NCBI GenBank assembly: GCA_020851015.1
Contig: JADZDN010000149.1
Span: 1-48,458, forward strand
Length of the DNA: 48,458 bases
Direction: 5' to 3'
Origin: Alphaproteobacteria bacterium
GTDB taxonomy: Bacteria > Pseudomonadota > Alphaproteobacteria > JAEULC01
Shown here one piece after another: positions 24,886 through 33,369 of this stretch. The notes under the pieces are model-generated. The model saw only the letters and a list, made by a program, of their open reading frames with translations. It had not been told where the DNA came from and searched no databases. A program made the translations under genes and the position numbers. The number at the start of each line of letters is the position of its first letter. Position 1 is the stretch's first letter.

Positions 24886-25428
24886 TTAAGCGGCGTAGTA
24901 CCCGCGCACGAACAGAAGCGCGCCGGTCGCGGACGCAATGGGCGGATGCGGCAGATCGCGGGCGGCGCGGTGGTAGTCCCCGGCATGGAGCGCTAGATCG
25001 CCGATGGCGATTGCGCCCTCCATCACCAGGCACTCCTCGTCCGAGGGATGGTCATGCGCCGGCAGGCTGGCGCCGGGCGCCAGGCGCAGCAGGAACGACC
25101 GCCGCCCGTCAGCCGGGTCGACCGACAGCGTCTTTACGGTCACACCGGCATGAATCTCCTGCCATTCGCCCGCGGCGGCGCGGATGGTCAGGTTCGGGCC
25201 GGGCTTGGCGATCCTCTCTTTGATGGCGGCCCACAGTCGGGGCGGGGGCGGCTCCTCGCTTGCCGCCTCGACCAACGGCGCCAGGCGGCTCCGCCAGGCA
25301 TCGACCATGCGGCGGGCATTCGCATCACCGGCCAGCCGCCGGACGAAGGCGTCGCGCTCTTCGCCGGCCAGCGTTCCCAGCACGTACTCGCCGGCCAGCA
25401 GGTCCAGGGCGTCGGGCGTCTCGCTCAT
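24886..25428 (-). CDS. anti-sigma factor with cupin C-terminus
   Basis: 180 aa. The N-terminal 55 residues (LDLLAGEYVLGTLAGEERDAF..) resemble the RskA/anti-sigma-E helical domain and lack the His/Cys zinc ligands of ChrR. The C-terminal half (about 85-175) is a ChrR-like cupin with PAHDHPSDEECLVMEGAIAIGD, whose His/Glu residues could bind metal and sense oxidants. ATG 25428 overlaps the sigma stop (ATGA), so it is co-translated with its likely target. It should hold the ECF factor inactive until a signal reaches the cupin. Confidence 0.85.
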   Translation of the reverse strand: MSETPDALDLLAGEYVLGTLAGEERDAFVRRLAGDANARRMVDAWRSRLAPLVEAASEEPPPPRLWAAIKERIAKPGPNLTIRAAAGEWQEIHAGVTVKTLSVDPADGRRSFLLRLAPGASLPAHDHPSDEECLVMEGAIAIGDLALHAGDYHRAARDLPHPPIASATGALLFVRGYYAA

Positions 25429-25961
25429 CGCTCCAGGCATCCCTTCAGGCGCGTGAGGCCGCGGCGGATCCAGCTTTTCACCGTCCCGATCGGGGCGTCA
25501 AGCCGGAGCGCCAATTCCTCATGCGTATAACCGTCCAGGAAGGCCATTTGGATGCAGCGCTGCTGCTGCGCATCAAGTTCTTCCAGGCAGGCCTGAAGCG
25601 TGCGCAGATCCATGACGCGGCCGGCCAGCGCGGGCACCGCGATTTCGCCCGCCAGATCCAGGCCGTCGGTCGGCCGCGCGGCCGCCTGGCGCAGCAGATC
25701 GAGCGCCCGGTGACGCAGGATCGTGGTCATCCAGGCGAGCGCGGCGCCGCGTTCCGGCCGGTATTGCGCGGCCTTGCGCCAGACCGTCACGAAGGTGTCC
25801 TGCACGACGTCCTCGGCGCGGTCGCGCTCGCGCATCAGCCGCAGCGCCAGGCCCAACATCCGCGGCGACGTCAGCGCGTAGAGCCGCGCGAACGCATCCG
25901 CGTCGCCGAGGGCAACCCTTGCCAGCAGAATGTCCGGATTCTCGGAGCGCGCCTGATCCAT
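25425..25961 (-). CDS. ECF-family RNA polymerase sigma factor
   Basis: 178 aa. Region 2 (about 20-90: LYALTSPRMLGLALRLM, AEDVVQDTFVTVWRKA, WMTTILRHRALDLLR) and region 4 (about 125-175: DGYTHEELALRLDAPIGTVKSWIRRGLTRLK). ATG 25961 begins MDQARSEN; longer upstream frames lack family similarity. Partner of the overlapping anti-sigma gene. Target genes may include the Tat ferritin-like protein and cytochrome c downstream; this is inference. Confidence 0.93.
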   Translation of the reverse strand: MDQARSENPDILLARVALGDADAFARLYALTSPRMLGLALRLMRERDRAEDVVQDTFVTVWRKAAQYRPERGAALAWMTTILRHRALDLLRQAAARPTDGLDLAGEIAVPALAGRVMDLRTLQACLEELDAQQQRCIQMAFLDGYTHEELALRLDAPIGTVKSWIRRGLTRLKGCLER

Positions 25962-26092
25962 CTCCCACCCGGACGGCAGAATGGGCGGGCGGACGGCAAT
26001 GTCAATGTGCCGCTTGGGCCGGGCCGGGGCTTGCAATCGCCGGCGAACTTCGCGCAAATCGCGCGGCATCATCGTCGAGCTGCGAGGAGCGC

Positions 26093-26470
26093 ATGCGCCG
26101 GGCCATGGTATTCGCCGTCTTTCCGCTGGTCGCGGGCCTGCATGCCGGCGGAGCCGAAGCCGCGGGTGCCGGCTGCGACGGGCGCTACGAAGGATTCGTC
26201 CGGGTGCGCAGCGCGCAGGGGCAAAGCGTCGCGCCGATGCAATGGACCGTGCGCGAGGGCAGGCTATATGGCGCGTTCGAAGGTCCGTCCGGCCTGTTCA
26301 TGGTCGAGGCGACGGTGGACGCCGCCTGCGCCATCACGGCGGGTGCAGCCAACGATTACGACACCAGCGCGCCCATGCCTCTCGTGGGCACCGTGACGGA
26401 GGGACAGTTCCGCCACAATGGTCCGATCACCGTCACGTACCAGATGCAGCGGCGAGAGCAGGCGGACTAG
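26093..26470 (+). CDS. secreted hypothetical protein
   Basis: 125 aa from ATG 26093 with AGGAG three bases from the start. Signal peptide MRRAMVFAVFPLVAGLHAGG with cleavage near AEA. The mature part is beta-rich (CDGRYEGFVRVRS, MQWTVREGRLYGAFEGPSG, CAITAGAANDY) with two cysteines. Periplasmic or outer-surface protein of unknown role. Divergent from the sigma gene. Its TAG shares the CTAG at 26467-26470 with the stop of the opposite gene. Confidence 0.72.
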   Translation: MRRAMVFAVFPLVAGLHAGGAEAAGAGCDGRYEGFVRVRSAQGQSVAPMQWTVREGRLYGAFEGPSGLFMVEATVDAACAITAGAANDYDTSAPMPLVGTVTEGQFRHNGPITVTYQMQRREQAD

Positions 26471-27027
26471 TCCGGCTCGGCGGATTTTTTGATAAAATCC
26501 AGGAAAACTAGCAGTTTATCGACCGAATTTGCGGTTTCGCCAAGCGGCAGGATGGCAGCCTCTACCGCCAGGAAGTCCTGCTGCGGACCCGCGTAGGGTG
26601 GCCGCAGCAGCAACGGGGCTGCGTGGCCGGCAACCCAAGCGCAGGACTTCCACACCACGCTGTCGGGTCCTTGATGCGGGATCCGGGACATGCACTCGCC
26701 CGTGTAGTCGGCGCTGGAATGCAGCCTGACCATCGAGCCGACCAGGCGGTAGCGGAAGTCCAGCGGCTCGCGCTGAACGTCCTTCAGCATGATGTGCGGA
26801 AGGAGTTCGGGGATATCGAGGGGATCGAGGTCCTTGCGGGCGGGCATCCGTCGCCCGCCAGCGATGCGCTGCCAGTAGGCGAGGCCCTTGCGCAGAATCG
26901 GCGACCGCAGCGCCTCGGGGAGCAGCTCGATCCCGGGAGGGAGGAAGTCGACGGACCGGCGTCCGTCCTGGCGCGGCCGAAAAGCGAATACGTTCGATGT
27001 TGGGTCGTGGTCGGATGCTCGGCTCAT
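26467..27027 (-). CDS. PAS domain protein, PAS_5 family
   Basis: 186 aa. After a variable 35-residue N-terminus, a PAS_5 domain: YWQRIAGGRRMPARKDLDPL, LLPHIMLKDVQREPLDFRYR, LVGSMVRLHSSADYTGE, the consensus order for the family. No output domain. It is a second copy of the family after 17871-18377, but the two are diverged. Its stop overlaps that of the convergent secreted protein by three bases. Confidence 0.85.
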   Translation of the reverse strand: MSRASDHDPTSNVFAFRPRQDGRRSVDFLPPGIELLPEALRSPILRKGLAYWQRIAGGRRMPARKDLDPLDIPELLPHIMLKDVQREPLDFRYRLVGSMVRLHSSADYTGECMSRIPHQGPDSVVWKSCAWVAGHAAPLLLRPPYAGPQQDFLAVEAAILPLGETANSVDKLLVFLDFIKKSAEPD

Positions 27028-27091
27028 GCCTTGCGCGCCCGTCCTTTCGTCCCCCTGACCAAGGAATACAAATACGGCGTTAAGGACCCGT

Positions 27092-28273
27092 TTACCCGGC
27101 GGGAAAGAGCCGGCCGCCGAGGCGCGTCTCGATCACGCACCAGCCGGCAGCTTCCTTTCGCCAACGCACGATCGCGGCGGCTTGTCCGACGGTTGGGGTT
27201 CCGTCCATGCCCAGCAGGCCCAACGGCGCCTCGCGCGCCATGCCCGCCGCCTGGGGCAGGTTCAGGCCCAGCCACGCGGCTACGTTCGCGACCGCGTGAT
27301 CGAGCGTCAGTGCAGAGCCGGCCAGACCGGGCGTCGTGCCGTCGCGGACCGACCCGTCCGGCATGCGCCGGATCGCGACCGGACCAAGCGTGTAGTCGCC
27401 AGGTGCAGCGCCGGCGGCGGCCGTCGCGTCCGTCACCAGAACGCAGCGCCGCAGTTCCTTCGCGCGCATGTAAACGCGCAACGTGCCGGCGGGAATGTGA
27501 ATCCCGTCGGCGATGAAGGAGGCGTGCAATCGGTCCTCGGCCAGCTGGGCCATCACGGGATTGTCATTGCGCGGCAGAACCTTCGGCGTGCCGTTGCCGA
27601 GATGGGTCGAGAGCGTGGCGCCCGCCTCGGCGGCGGCGGCGACGGTGGCGCGGTCGGCAGCGGTGTGGCCAAGCGCCACGGCAATGCCCCGAGCGCGCGC
27701 ATGCCGGATCAGCTCCAAAGCGCCTTCCACCTCGGGCGCGACCGTCAATAGGCGGATGCGCCCACCCGCCGCCGCATTCAGCCGGTCGAACACGCCGATA
27801 TCGGCGGTGCGCATCGCCGCGCGGGGATGGCAGCCGCAATATCCGTCGAGCGGCGATAGGAACGGCCCTTCCAGGTGGTAGCCCGGCACCATCGAGCGCG
27901 CCAGGCTGCTGCCCGCGCACGCCGCCTCCAGCGCGCGGAAACACCGCTCCAGCCGCTCGATGGGCGCGGTGATCAAGGTGGGCAGGCATATGCCCACGCC
28001 GGTGCGCGCCATCGCTGCCAGCGCGTGGTCGAGCTGGGCCGTATCCAGGCGCGGGTCATTGAAATCGATGCCGGCGAAGCCGTTGGCCTGGAGATCGACC
28101 AAGCCCAGGGTCTGGACCCCCGGCGCGGCCGCAGCCGGTGGCTCGGTCTCGGCAATCGCGCGCACGGCGCCATCGTGGTCGATCTGCAGGGCGAGTGCGC
28201 GACCGTCGGCCAGGACGACGGTGGCATGCGCGGAACCGGGAGGCAGGGAAGGGGCCGCCAAGGGTTTTTCCAT
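27092..28273 (-). CDS. nagA: N-acetylglucosamine-6-phosphate deacetylase
   Basis: 393 aa. Removes the acetyl group from GlcNAc-6-P in amino-sugar and peptidoglycan recycling. DLQANGFAGIDFND (60-73), HLEGPFLS with metal E135, CHP, GHTAAD (H203), STHLGNG (H224), ADGIHIP and VTDATAAAG with catalytic D282. Standard length. No nagB, nagK or PTS gene is adjacent, so the rest of the pathway lies elsewhere. ATG 28273 is the only good start. Confidence 0.92.
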   Translation of the reverse strand: MEKPLAAPSLPPGSAHATVVLADGRALALQIDHDGAVRAIAETEPPAAAAPGVQTLGLVDLQANGFAGIDFNDPRLDTAQLDHALAAMARTGVGICLPTLITAPIERLERCFRALEAACAGSSLARSMVPGYHLEGPFLSPLDGYCGCHPRAAMRTADIGVFDRLNAAAGGRIRLLTVAPEVEGALELIRHARARGIAVALGHTAADRATVAAAAEAGATLSTHLGNGTPKVLPRNDNPVMAQLAEDRLHASFIADGIHIPAGTLRVYMRAKELRRCVLVTDATAAAGAAPGDYTLGPVAIRRMPDGSVRDGTTPGLAGSALTLDHAVANVAAWLGLNLPQAAGMAREAPLGLLGMDGTPTVGQAAAIVRWRKEAAGWCVIETRLGGRLFPAG

Positions 28274-28313
28274 GGCGGCGATTATAGGCGCGCCGCCCCG
28301 GCCCGCGCATGGG

Positions 28314-29408
28314 TCAATCGGCGGCGGCCGCCTGTCCCCCCGTGATGCCGCGCGGGATGCTGACCAGAACCTTGGTGCCGAGCTTGGGCTCGCTGTCGAT
28401 GGTCAGCGAGCCGCCATGCAACTCCGCCAACGCGCGCGACAGAGGCAGGCCCAGTCCCGTGCCCTCGTATCTGCGCGAGAGCGAGCTGTCGACCTGGCGG
28501 AACGGCTCGAGCGCCACGGGGATGTCTTCGCGGCGCATGCCGATGCCGGTGTCGGCAACCACGAACTCGGTGCTGGCCTCGGACTGACGCAGCACGCCGA
28601 TCGTGATGGTGCCGCCGCGCGGCGTGAACTTGATCGCGTTCGACAGCAGATTTAGCAGAATCTGCTTCAGCTTGATGGGATCGCCGCGGATCGTCTCCAG
28701 CGGCTCGTTCTCGCCGAGCAGGGCCAGCTTCACGCCCGCGCTATGCGCGCGTTCGCGCACCAAGGTCACCGAGGATCGCACGATTGCCATCGGGGACACC
28801 TCGGTCAGATGCAAGTCCTGCTTGCCTGCCTCGATCTTGGACAGATCGAGGATATCGTTGATGACCGCCAGCAGCAGGGTTCCGCTTTCGAAAATGTCCC
28901 TGGCGTAGTTCTTGTAGCTGTGGTGCCCCGGACCGCGCAGTTCGTCTTTCAGGATCTCCGAGAATCCGATGATGGCATTGAGCGGGGTGCGCAGCTCGTG
29001 GCTCATGTTCGCCAGGAATTCGGTCTTGGTCCGGTTCGCGATCTCGGCGTGATGGACCGCGCGCGCCAAGGCGTCGGCGGTCTCCTCGGCGTGGCGATGG
29101 TTGCGCTGCAGTTCCTCGAAGGCTTCGTTGGCGTGCTCGATCTGGGAGACGAGCCCGCGCTGGGTTGCCTCCAGCGTGCGGATCCCATTCCGCAGCGCGC
29201 CGACCGCCATGACCTCGAGGATGGCGAATATCGTCAACCCGAAGCCCAGACCGGCGAGACACCACGAAATCGCGGCGGACAGCGGTTCCTCGGCGTGGCG
29301 GTCGAACAGCAGGTAGCCGGCCGGCAGCGCGGCGCTCACCAGCAAGCCGCAGCCAGCGGACAGAAGCCGTACGCGCCAGACGATCGATTCCAGGCGTGCG
29401 AGGTTCAT
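28314..29408 (-). CDS. membrane sensor histidine kinase
   Basis: 364 aa from ATG 29408 (a GTG at 29426 would add six residues). Two membrane helices near 10-32 and 42-66 with almost no periplasmic loop, a coiled coil (about 75-125), HisKA domain with H137 (NMSHELRTPLNAIIGFSEIL) and HATPase with N-box LLNLLSNAIKFTPRGG, G1 VVADTGIGM and GTGLGLPLS. No receiver domain. Its partner regulator is not adjacent. With so short an external loop it probably senses a membrane or cytosolic signal. Confidence 0.93.
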   Translation of the reverse strand: MNLARLESIVWRVRLLSAGCGLLVSAALPAGYLLFDRHAEEPLSAAISWCLAGLGFGLTIFAILEVMAVGALRNGIRTLEATQRGLVSQIEHANEAFEELQRNHRHAEETADALARAVHHAEIANRTKTEFLANMSHELRTPLNAIIGFSEILKDELRGPGHHSYKNYARDIFESGTLLLAVINDILDLSKIEAGKQDLHLTEVSPMAIVRSSVTLVRERAHSAGVKLALLGENEPLETIRGDPIKLKQILLNLLSNAIKFTPRGGTITIGVLRQSEASTEFVVADTGIGMRREDIPVALEPFRQVDSSLSRRYEGTGLGLPLSRALAELHGGSLTIDSEPKLGTKVLVSIPRGITGGQAAAAD

Positions 29409-29624
29409 GATCGGCAATTCGGGCACAACCGGCGGTGTGCCATCCGCTTGGCATGCGGTGCGTGATCGGCTGGAAGTGCCGCTGCCGATCGCCGGCCGTT
29501 CCGGCCGTGCGGTCGCATCGCCATGTCCGTCATCGTCATCGTTCCGCGGAATCCTAGCCGGGATTGGATTAACGGACCGTTAGCAAATTGGGGCGACGGC
29601 GGGGCAGGAGTTAGCCTGGTAAGA

Positions 29625-29966
29625 TCAGCGCGTGTTTCCGAGCAGAGCCGTCCGCTTCAACGCGATCGTGCCGCGACGCAGCCGTCGCGCCTCTGCTGGT
29701 TGGCGGGCGCGCGTCCCGACCCCGAACAGATAGGCGAACGCCGACGCCGCCAGGATCGTCGTGACCATCGCCGTCGCGATCTCGCGGAACGGCGACCCGC
29801 CGCCGAAGGAGATGCCGATCAGGACCAGCACGATGACATGGTAGGTCAGGTCGAACAGACCGGAGCGCCGGAACAGGGCGACGACCGCCACGTAGCCGAA
29901 GACCAGCGCGAAGGGCGATGCCGCGGGGTAGGTCAGCGAAAGAGCGGTGCCGGAACTGTTGCGCAT
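29625..29966 (-). CDS. small membrane protein, unknown
   Basis: 113 aa from ATG 29966. Three predicted membrane helices: about 15-32 (PFALVFGYVAVVALF), 38-55 (LTYHVIVLVLIGISF) and 62-82 (IATAMVTTILAASAFAYLFG), then a basic cytosolic tail with many Arg. No family recognised. The 216 bases between it and the kinase (29409-29624) contain no gene that I can support. Confidence 0.7.
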   Translation of the reverse strand: MRNSSGTALSLTYPAASPFALVFGYVAVVALFRRSGLFDLTYHVIVLVLIGISFGGGSPFREIATAMVTTILAASAFAYLFGVGTRARQPAEARRLRRGTIALKRTALLGNTR

Positions 29967-30135
29967 GTTGGCCTGGATGCTTCTCCCGGGTCGCAGCTTC
30001 CGGGCGAAAGGTTGAGAAAGTTTTATAGCAGACGGCTACCGCCCGGCCCAGCAGCGCGCCCACGCCAGCCGGACGCTTGTTGAAGGGCTGCGTTTTGCCT
30101 AGCATGGAACAACGATATCCATGGGAGTTAGCCGC

Positions 30136-30666
30136 ATGGACACGCCGATCCGAGATACCAAGCCGGCCGAGGGCTTCGCCATCGTGGTGCAGCCGGACGA
30201 GGGCGAGAGCTGGTGGCAGCCGGTCCCGGCCAACGGCTATACCGAGGTGCGCGTCTCCAGGCGCAATGACCCGCGGGTGACGAAATTCTCGCACGGCATC
30301 CAGGTGGTGGCGCCGGGTTGCCATGTCCGCGACCATTCGCACGAGGCCAACGAGGAAATCCTGTTCTTCTTCGAAGGCGAAGGGAAGGTCGTCATCGACG
30401 GCGCCGACGAACATCCGGTACGCGCGGGCACGACCGTCTTCGTCGGCCCGCACCGCCGCCACACGTTCATCAACTCGGGCGACAAGCCGCTGAAATTCGC
30501 CTGGGTGCTGATGCCGGGCGGGTTGGAGGATTTCTTCCAGGGCATCGGCCGTCCGCGCACCCCCGGCACGCCGGCCCCCGCGCCCTTCGCGCGGCCGGAC
30601 AACGTGCTGGAGATCGAGCGCAAGACGGTCTTCGCCCCGCCGCCGAAGAAGCCGGTCAATACTTGA
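30136..30666 (+). CDS. cupin domain protein
   Basis: 176 aa. Single cupin: motif 1 HVRDHSHEANEEILFFFEGEG and motif 2 VRAGTTVFVGPHRRHTFINSG provide the His/Glu metal ligands. N-terminal segment is Trp-rich (ESWWQPVPANGYTEV); tail is Pro-rich. GGGAG eight bases before ATG 30136 favours it over ATG 30121. Metal-dependent enzyme or sensor; substrate unknown. Its stop abuts the stop of the convergent SDR gene. Confidence 0.85.
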   Translation: MDTPIRDTKPAEGFAIVVQPDEGESWWQPVPANGYTEVRVSRRNDPRVTKFSHGIQVVAPGCHVRDHSHEANEEILFFFEGEGKVVIDGADEHPVRAGTTVFVGPHRRHTFINSGDKPLKFAWVLMPGGLEDFFQGIGRPRTPGTPAPAPFARPDNVLEIERKTVFAPPPKKPVNT

Positions 30667-31419
30667 TCAGATGTCCCGCGTCGGCAGCACCAGCATCTGC
30701 GCCACGGTGACCGAGCGCGGCTGGTCGAGGGCGTAGATCACGCCGCGGGCGATGTCGTCGGGCGTCATCACGTGCGGAAATTTCTTGTAGTAGGCGTCGC
30801 CATGCGCGGTGTCGCCGCGGAAGCGCGCGGCCGCGAATTCGGTGCGGGTGATGCCGGGCAGCATCTCCATGATGCGGATGTCCGTGTCCTTGTAGTCGAG
30901 CCTGAGGCCGTCGGTGAACACGCGCACGAAGGCCTTGGTGGCCGCGTAGATATTGCCGCTGGGATAGGGCTTCCAGCCGGCGACCGAGCCCAGGTTCACG
31001 ATGTCGCCCACGCCGCGCTTGACCATCTGCGGAACGACCGCGTGCGTTACCCGCACCAAGCCCACGACGTTGGTTTCCAGCGTCTCGACGAAATCGGCGA
31101 GCTTGCCTTCGTCGAAGCGCTTGCGCCCGCCGACGTCGTGCCCCGCGTTGTTGACCAGGATGTCGATCTGGCGATGGCTGGCCGGCAGGTGGTCGAGCAG
31201 GCCGGCGCATTCCTCGCCATTGCTGACATCCAGCTTCAGCGCCACGGCGCCGCTGCCCAGCCGCTTGGCGAGCGCCTCCAGCCGGTCGAGCCGCCGTCCG
31301 GCGCAGATCACCCGGACCTTCCGCTCGGCCAGGCGTTCGGCGATCGCAAGGCCGATGCCCGCCCCCGCGCCCGTCACCAGCGCCGTCGATCCGGGCACAA
31401 TTCCACTCGCTTCAGCCAT
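30667..31419 (-). CDS. YdfG-like short-chain dehydrogenase
   Basis: 250 aa. NAD(P)-dependent SDR: TGAGAGIG, VICAGRR (Arg pair suggests NADP), NNAGHD, catalytic S145, Y158 and K162 (GNIYAATKAFVRVF). The pattern INLGSVAG-PY-GN-YAATKAFVR and PEDV-like C-terminal region matches E. coli YdfG, a 3-hydroxy acid/malonic semialdehyde dehydrogenase. ATG 31419 has AAGGGGGAAG upstream. Convergent with the cupin gene. Confidence 0.85.
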   Translation of the reverse strand: MAEASGIVPGSTALVTGAGAGIGLAIAERLAERKVRVICAGRRLDRLEALAKRLGSGAVALKLDVSNGEECAGLLDHLPASHRQIDILVNNAGHDVGGRKRFDEGKLADFVETLETNVVGLVRVTHAVVPQMVKRGVGDIVNLGSVAGWKPYPSGNIYAATKAFVRVFTDGLRLDYKDTDIRIMEMLPGITRTEFAAARFRGDTAHGDAYYKKFPHVMTPDDIARGVIYALDQPRSVTVAQMLVLPTRDI

Positions 31420-31507
31420 GCGCCGCTTCCCCCTTGTGTAATGCACCAGGGACGGAGATTATCGGGCCAAATCCCGTATGTCAGCGCTCTCTTGAGGGGA
31501 CCCAGCC

Positions 31508-32431
31508 ATGACCACCCAGGCCTTTGCCGGCATCCTTTCGCCCGTGCTCACGCCGTTCGACGACGACCTGCGCCCGAACGGTCGCAAACTCGCGCAGTTC
31601 TGCAAGTCGCTGCTGGCCGAGGGCTGCACCGCGCTGGCGCCGTTCGGCACCAACAGCGAGGCGAACTCGATGTCGGTCGAGGAGCGCATGGAGCTGCTAG
31701 ACCAGATCGTGGCCGCCGGGGTCGATCCCAAGAAGCTGATGCCGGGCACCGGCGCCTGCGCGCTCAGCGACGCGGTCAAGTCGACGAAGCACGCGGTGGC
31801 CAAGGGCTGCGGCGGCGTACTGGTACTGCCGCCCTTCTACTACAAGGGCATGAGCGACGACGGCTTCTACCGCTTCTTCTCGGAGACGATCCAGCGCGTG
31901 GGCGACGCGCGGCTGCGGATGTACCTGTATCACATCCCGCCCCAGACGGTTCAGGGCATCTCGCACGACCTGATCGAACGCCTGATCAAGGCCTATCCCG
32001 CGACCGTCGTCGGCATCAAGGACAGCTCGGGCGACTGGAAGAACACCGAGGCGATGCTGAAACGCTTCCCCGGCGTCGGGATCTTCGCGGGCTCGGAGGA
32101 TTTCCTGCTGGCCAACATGCGAGCGGGCGGGGTCGGCTGCATCACCGCGACCGGCAACGTCAACGCGGGGATGATCCGCAAGCTCTACGACACCTGGCAG
32201 CAGCCGGATGCCGACCAGAAGCAGGCCCATATTTCGACCGTTCGCAAGACCATCCAGCGCCACCCGATGATTCCGTCGATGAAGTCGCTGCGCGCGGCGT
32301 GGAGCGGCGACAAGGCCTGGCTCAACGTGCTGCCGCCCTTCCTGCCGCTGACGATGGAGCAGGGCAAGGCGCTGGCGGCAGACGTCGCCAAGCTCGGCTG
32401 CAAGGGCCCGGAGATGGTTCCGGCGGAGTAG
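31508..32431 (+). CDS. DapA-family (DHDPS/NAL) lyase or dehydratase
   Basis: 307 aa TIM barrel. Schiff-base lysine K171 (VVGIKDSSGD), tyrosine Y141 (LYHIPP) and substrate-carboxylate motif PFGTNSEANSMS at 45-56. In place of the GTTGE of true DapA it has GTNSE, so it is probably not diaminopimelate-pathway dihydrodipicolinate synthase. In hydroxyproline catabolism a DapA-family enzyme deaminates 1-pyrroline-4-hydroxy-2-carboxylate; the nearby epimerases and oxidases make that a reasonable guess. GAGGGGA precedes ATG. Confidence 0.85.
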   Translation: MTTQAFAGILSPVLTPFDDDLRPNGRKLAQFCKSLLAEGCTALAPFGTNSEANSMSVEERMELLDQIVAAGVDPKKLMPGTGACALSDAVKSTKHAVAKGCGGVLVLPPFYYKGMSDDGFYRFFSETIQRVGDARLRMYLYHIPPQTVQGISHDLIERLIKAYPATVVGIKDSSGDWKNTEAMLKRFPGVGIFAGSEDFLLANMRAGGVGCITATGNVNAGMIRKLYDTWQQPDADQKQAHISTVRKTIQRHPMIPSMKSLRAAWSGDKAWLNVLPPFLPLTMEQGKALAADVAKLGCKGPEMVPAE

Positions 32432-32434
32432 GGC

Positions 32435-33211
32435 TCAACGCCCCTCCAGTCGCTTCAACACAGCATCGAGCGCGGCCGATACCTGGTCGAACCACCCCCT
32501 GTCCGACAGCTCGCGGAGGACCTGCTCGTTGAGCCCGCCTTTCGTCTGGGCGAGCTTGGCAAGCTCGGGCGGCGGGGCGGCGCCGGGCATGGCCGCGACC
32601 GCCGCCACGGCGTGAAACATCGATACGGCGAAAGCCCGCGCGGTTTCCGCCGCGACGCCGTTGCGCGCGGCCCAGTCGGCGGCCGTCGCGATCAGGTTGA
32701 AATTGGAGGCGATCGTCGCGGTGATGGTCCAGGTGGTCAGGAATTCGTGCTTGTTCCTGACCGCCAGCGGCGTGCCGGCGGGGGCGAGCAGGCGCTCGAC
32801 CTCGGGATTGCGCGGATAGTAGACGATGGCGCCCAATCGGAATTCGATCGGCGGCATCACCAGGAAGCGGGCGACCAGCCGCCCCGGCCCGACCGCCGCA
32901 TCGAGCCACTCGTCGGCGATCGGCGCGATCAGGCTCAGCACCGCCTGTCCGGGCTTGAACCGCAATGCACGCACCACCTCGCGGGCGATCTGGGGCCGGA
33001 CGGCGAGGATGATCCAGTCGCTGGCGTCGATGACTGCCTGGTTGTCCGTGGCCACGGACACTTGCCGGTGGCGCGCGGCAAGCCTGGCGGCCGTCTCCGC
33101 ATTGCGCGGGCCGACAATCACGCGCTCGGGCGGCCGGTCCGAACCGCATAGTCCGGTGACCAGTGCGGCCGTGATATTGCCGGTGCCGATGAAGCCCAGT
33201 GTCGCTGGCAC
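32435..33211 (-). CDS. pyrroline-5-carboxylate reductase family protein
   Basis: 258 aa from GTG 33211, with AAGAGGGGG seven bases upstream. Rossmann start LGFIGTGNITAALVTGL, middle AVRPQIAREVV, and C-terminal KGGLNEQVLRELSDRGWFD, equivalent to the TPGGLNEQ motif of ProC. In a hydroxyproline cluster it might reduce a pyrroline carboxylate. Convergent with the DapA-like gene (3 bases between stops) and divergent from the next operon. Confidence 0.82.
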   Translation of the reverse strand: MPATLGFIGTGNITAALVTGLCGSDRPPERVIVGPRNAETAARLAARHRQVSVATDNQAVIDASDWIILAVRPQIAREVVRALRFKPGQAVLSLIAPIADEWLDAAVGPGRLVARFLVMPPIEFRLGAIVYYPRNPEVERLLAPAGTPLAVRNKHEFLTTWTITATIASNFNLIATAADWAARNGVAAETARAFAVSMFHAVAAVAAMPGAAPPPELAKLAQTKGGLNEQVLRELSDRGWFDQVSAALDAVLKRLEGR

Positions 33212-33369
33212 GAAACGCCCCCTCTTGGACCGGGCGCAGCAAATCATCCCCGCCGCCTTTCGCCAAGTACGGACCGGAGCCTGTCGCCCGTGTCGCCTAT
33301 TGTGTCGGCGGCAGGTTCTCGCGCACAAGATTGACCGGGCAATCTCTTAAGAAGGGAGGATCAGCCGCC

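Noticed and set aside
31508..32431. Biosynthetic dihydrodipicolinate synthase (dapA)
   Set aside because: The substrate motif is GTNSE instead of GTTGE and the neighbours are catabolic, so only the family is called.
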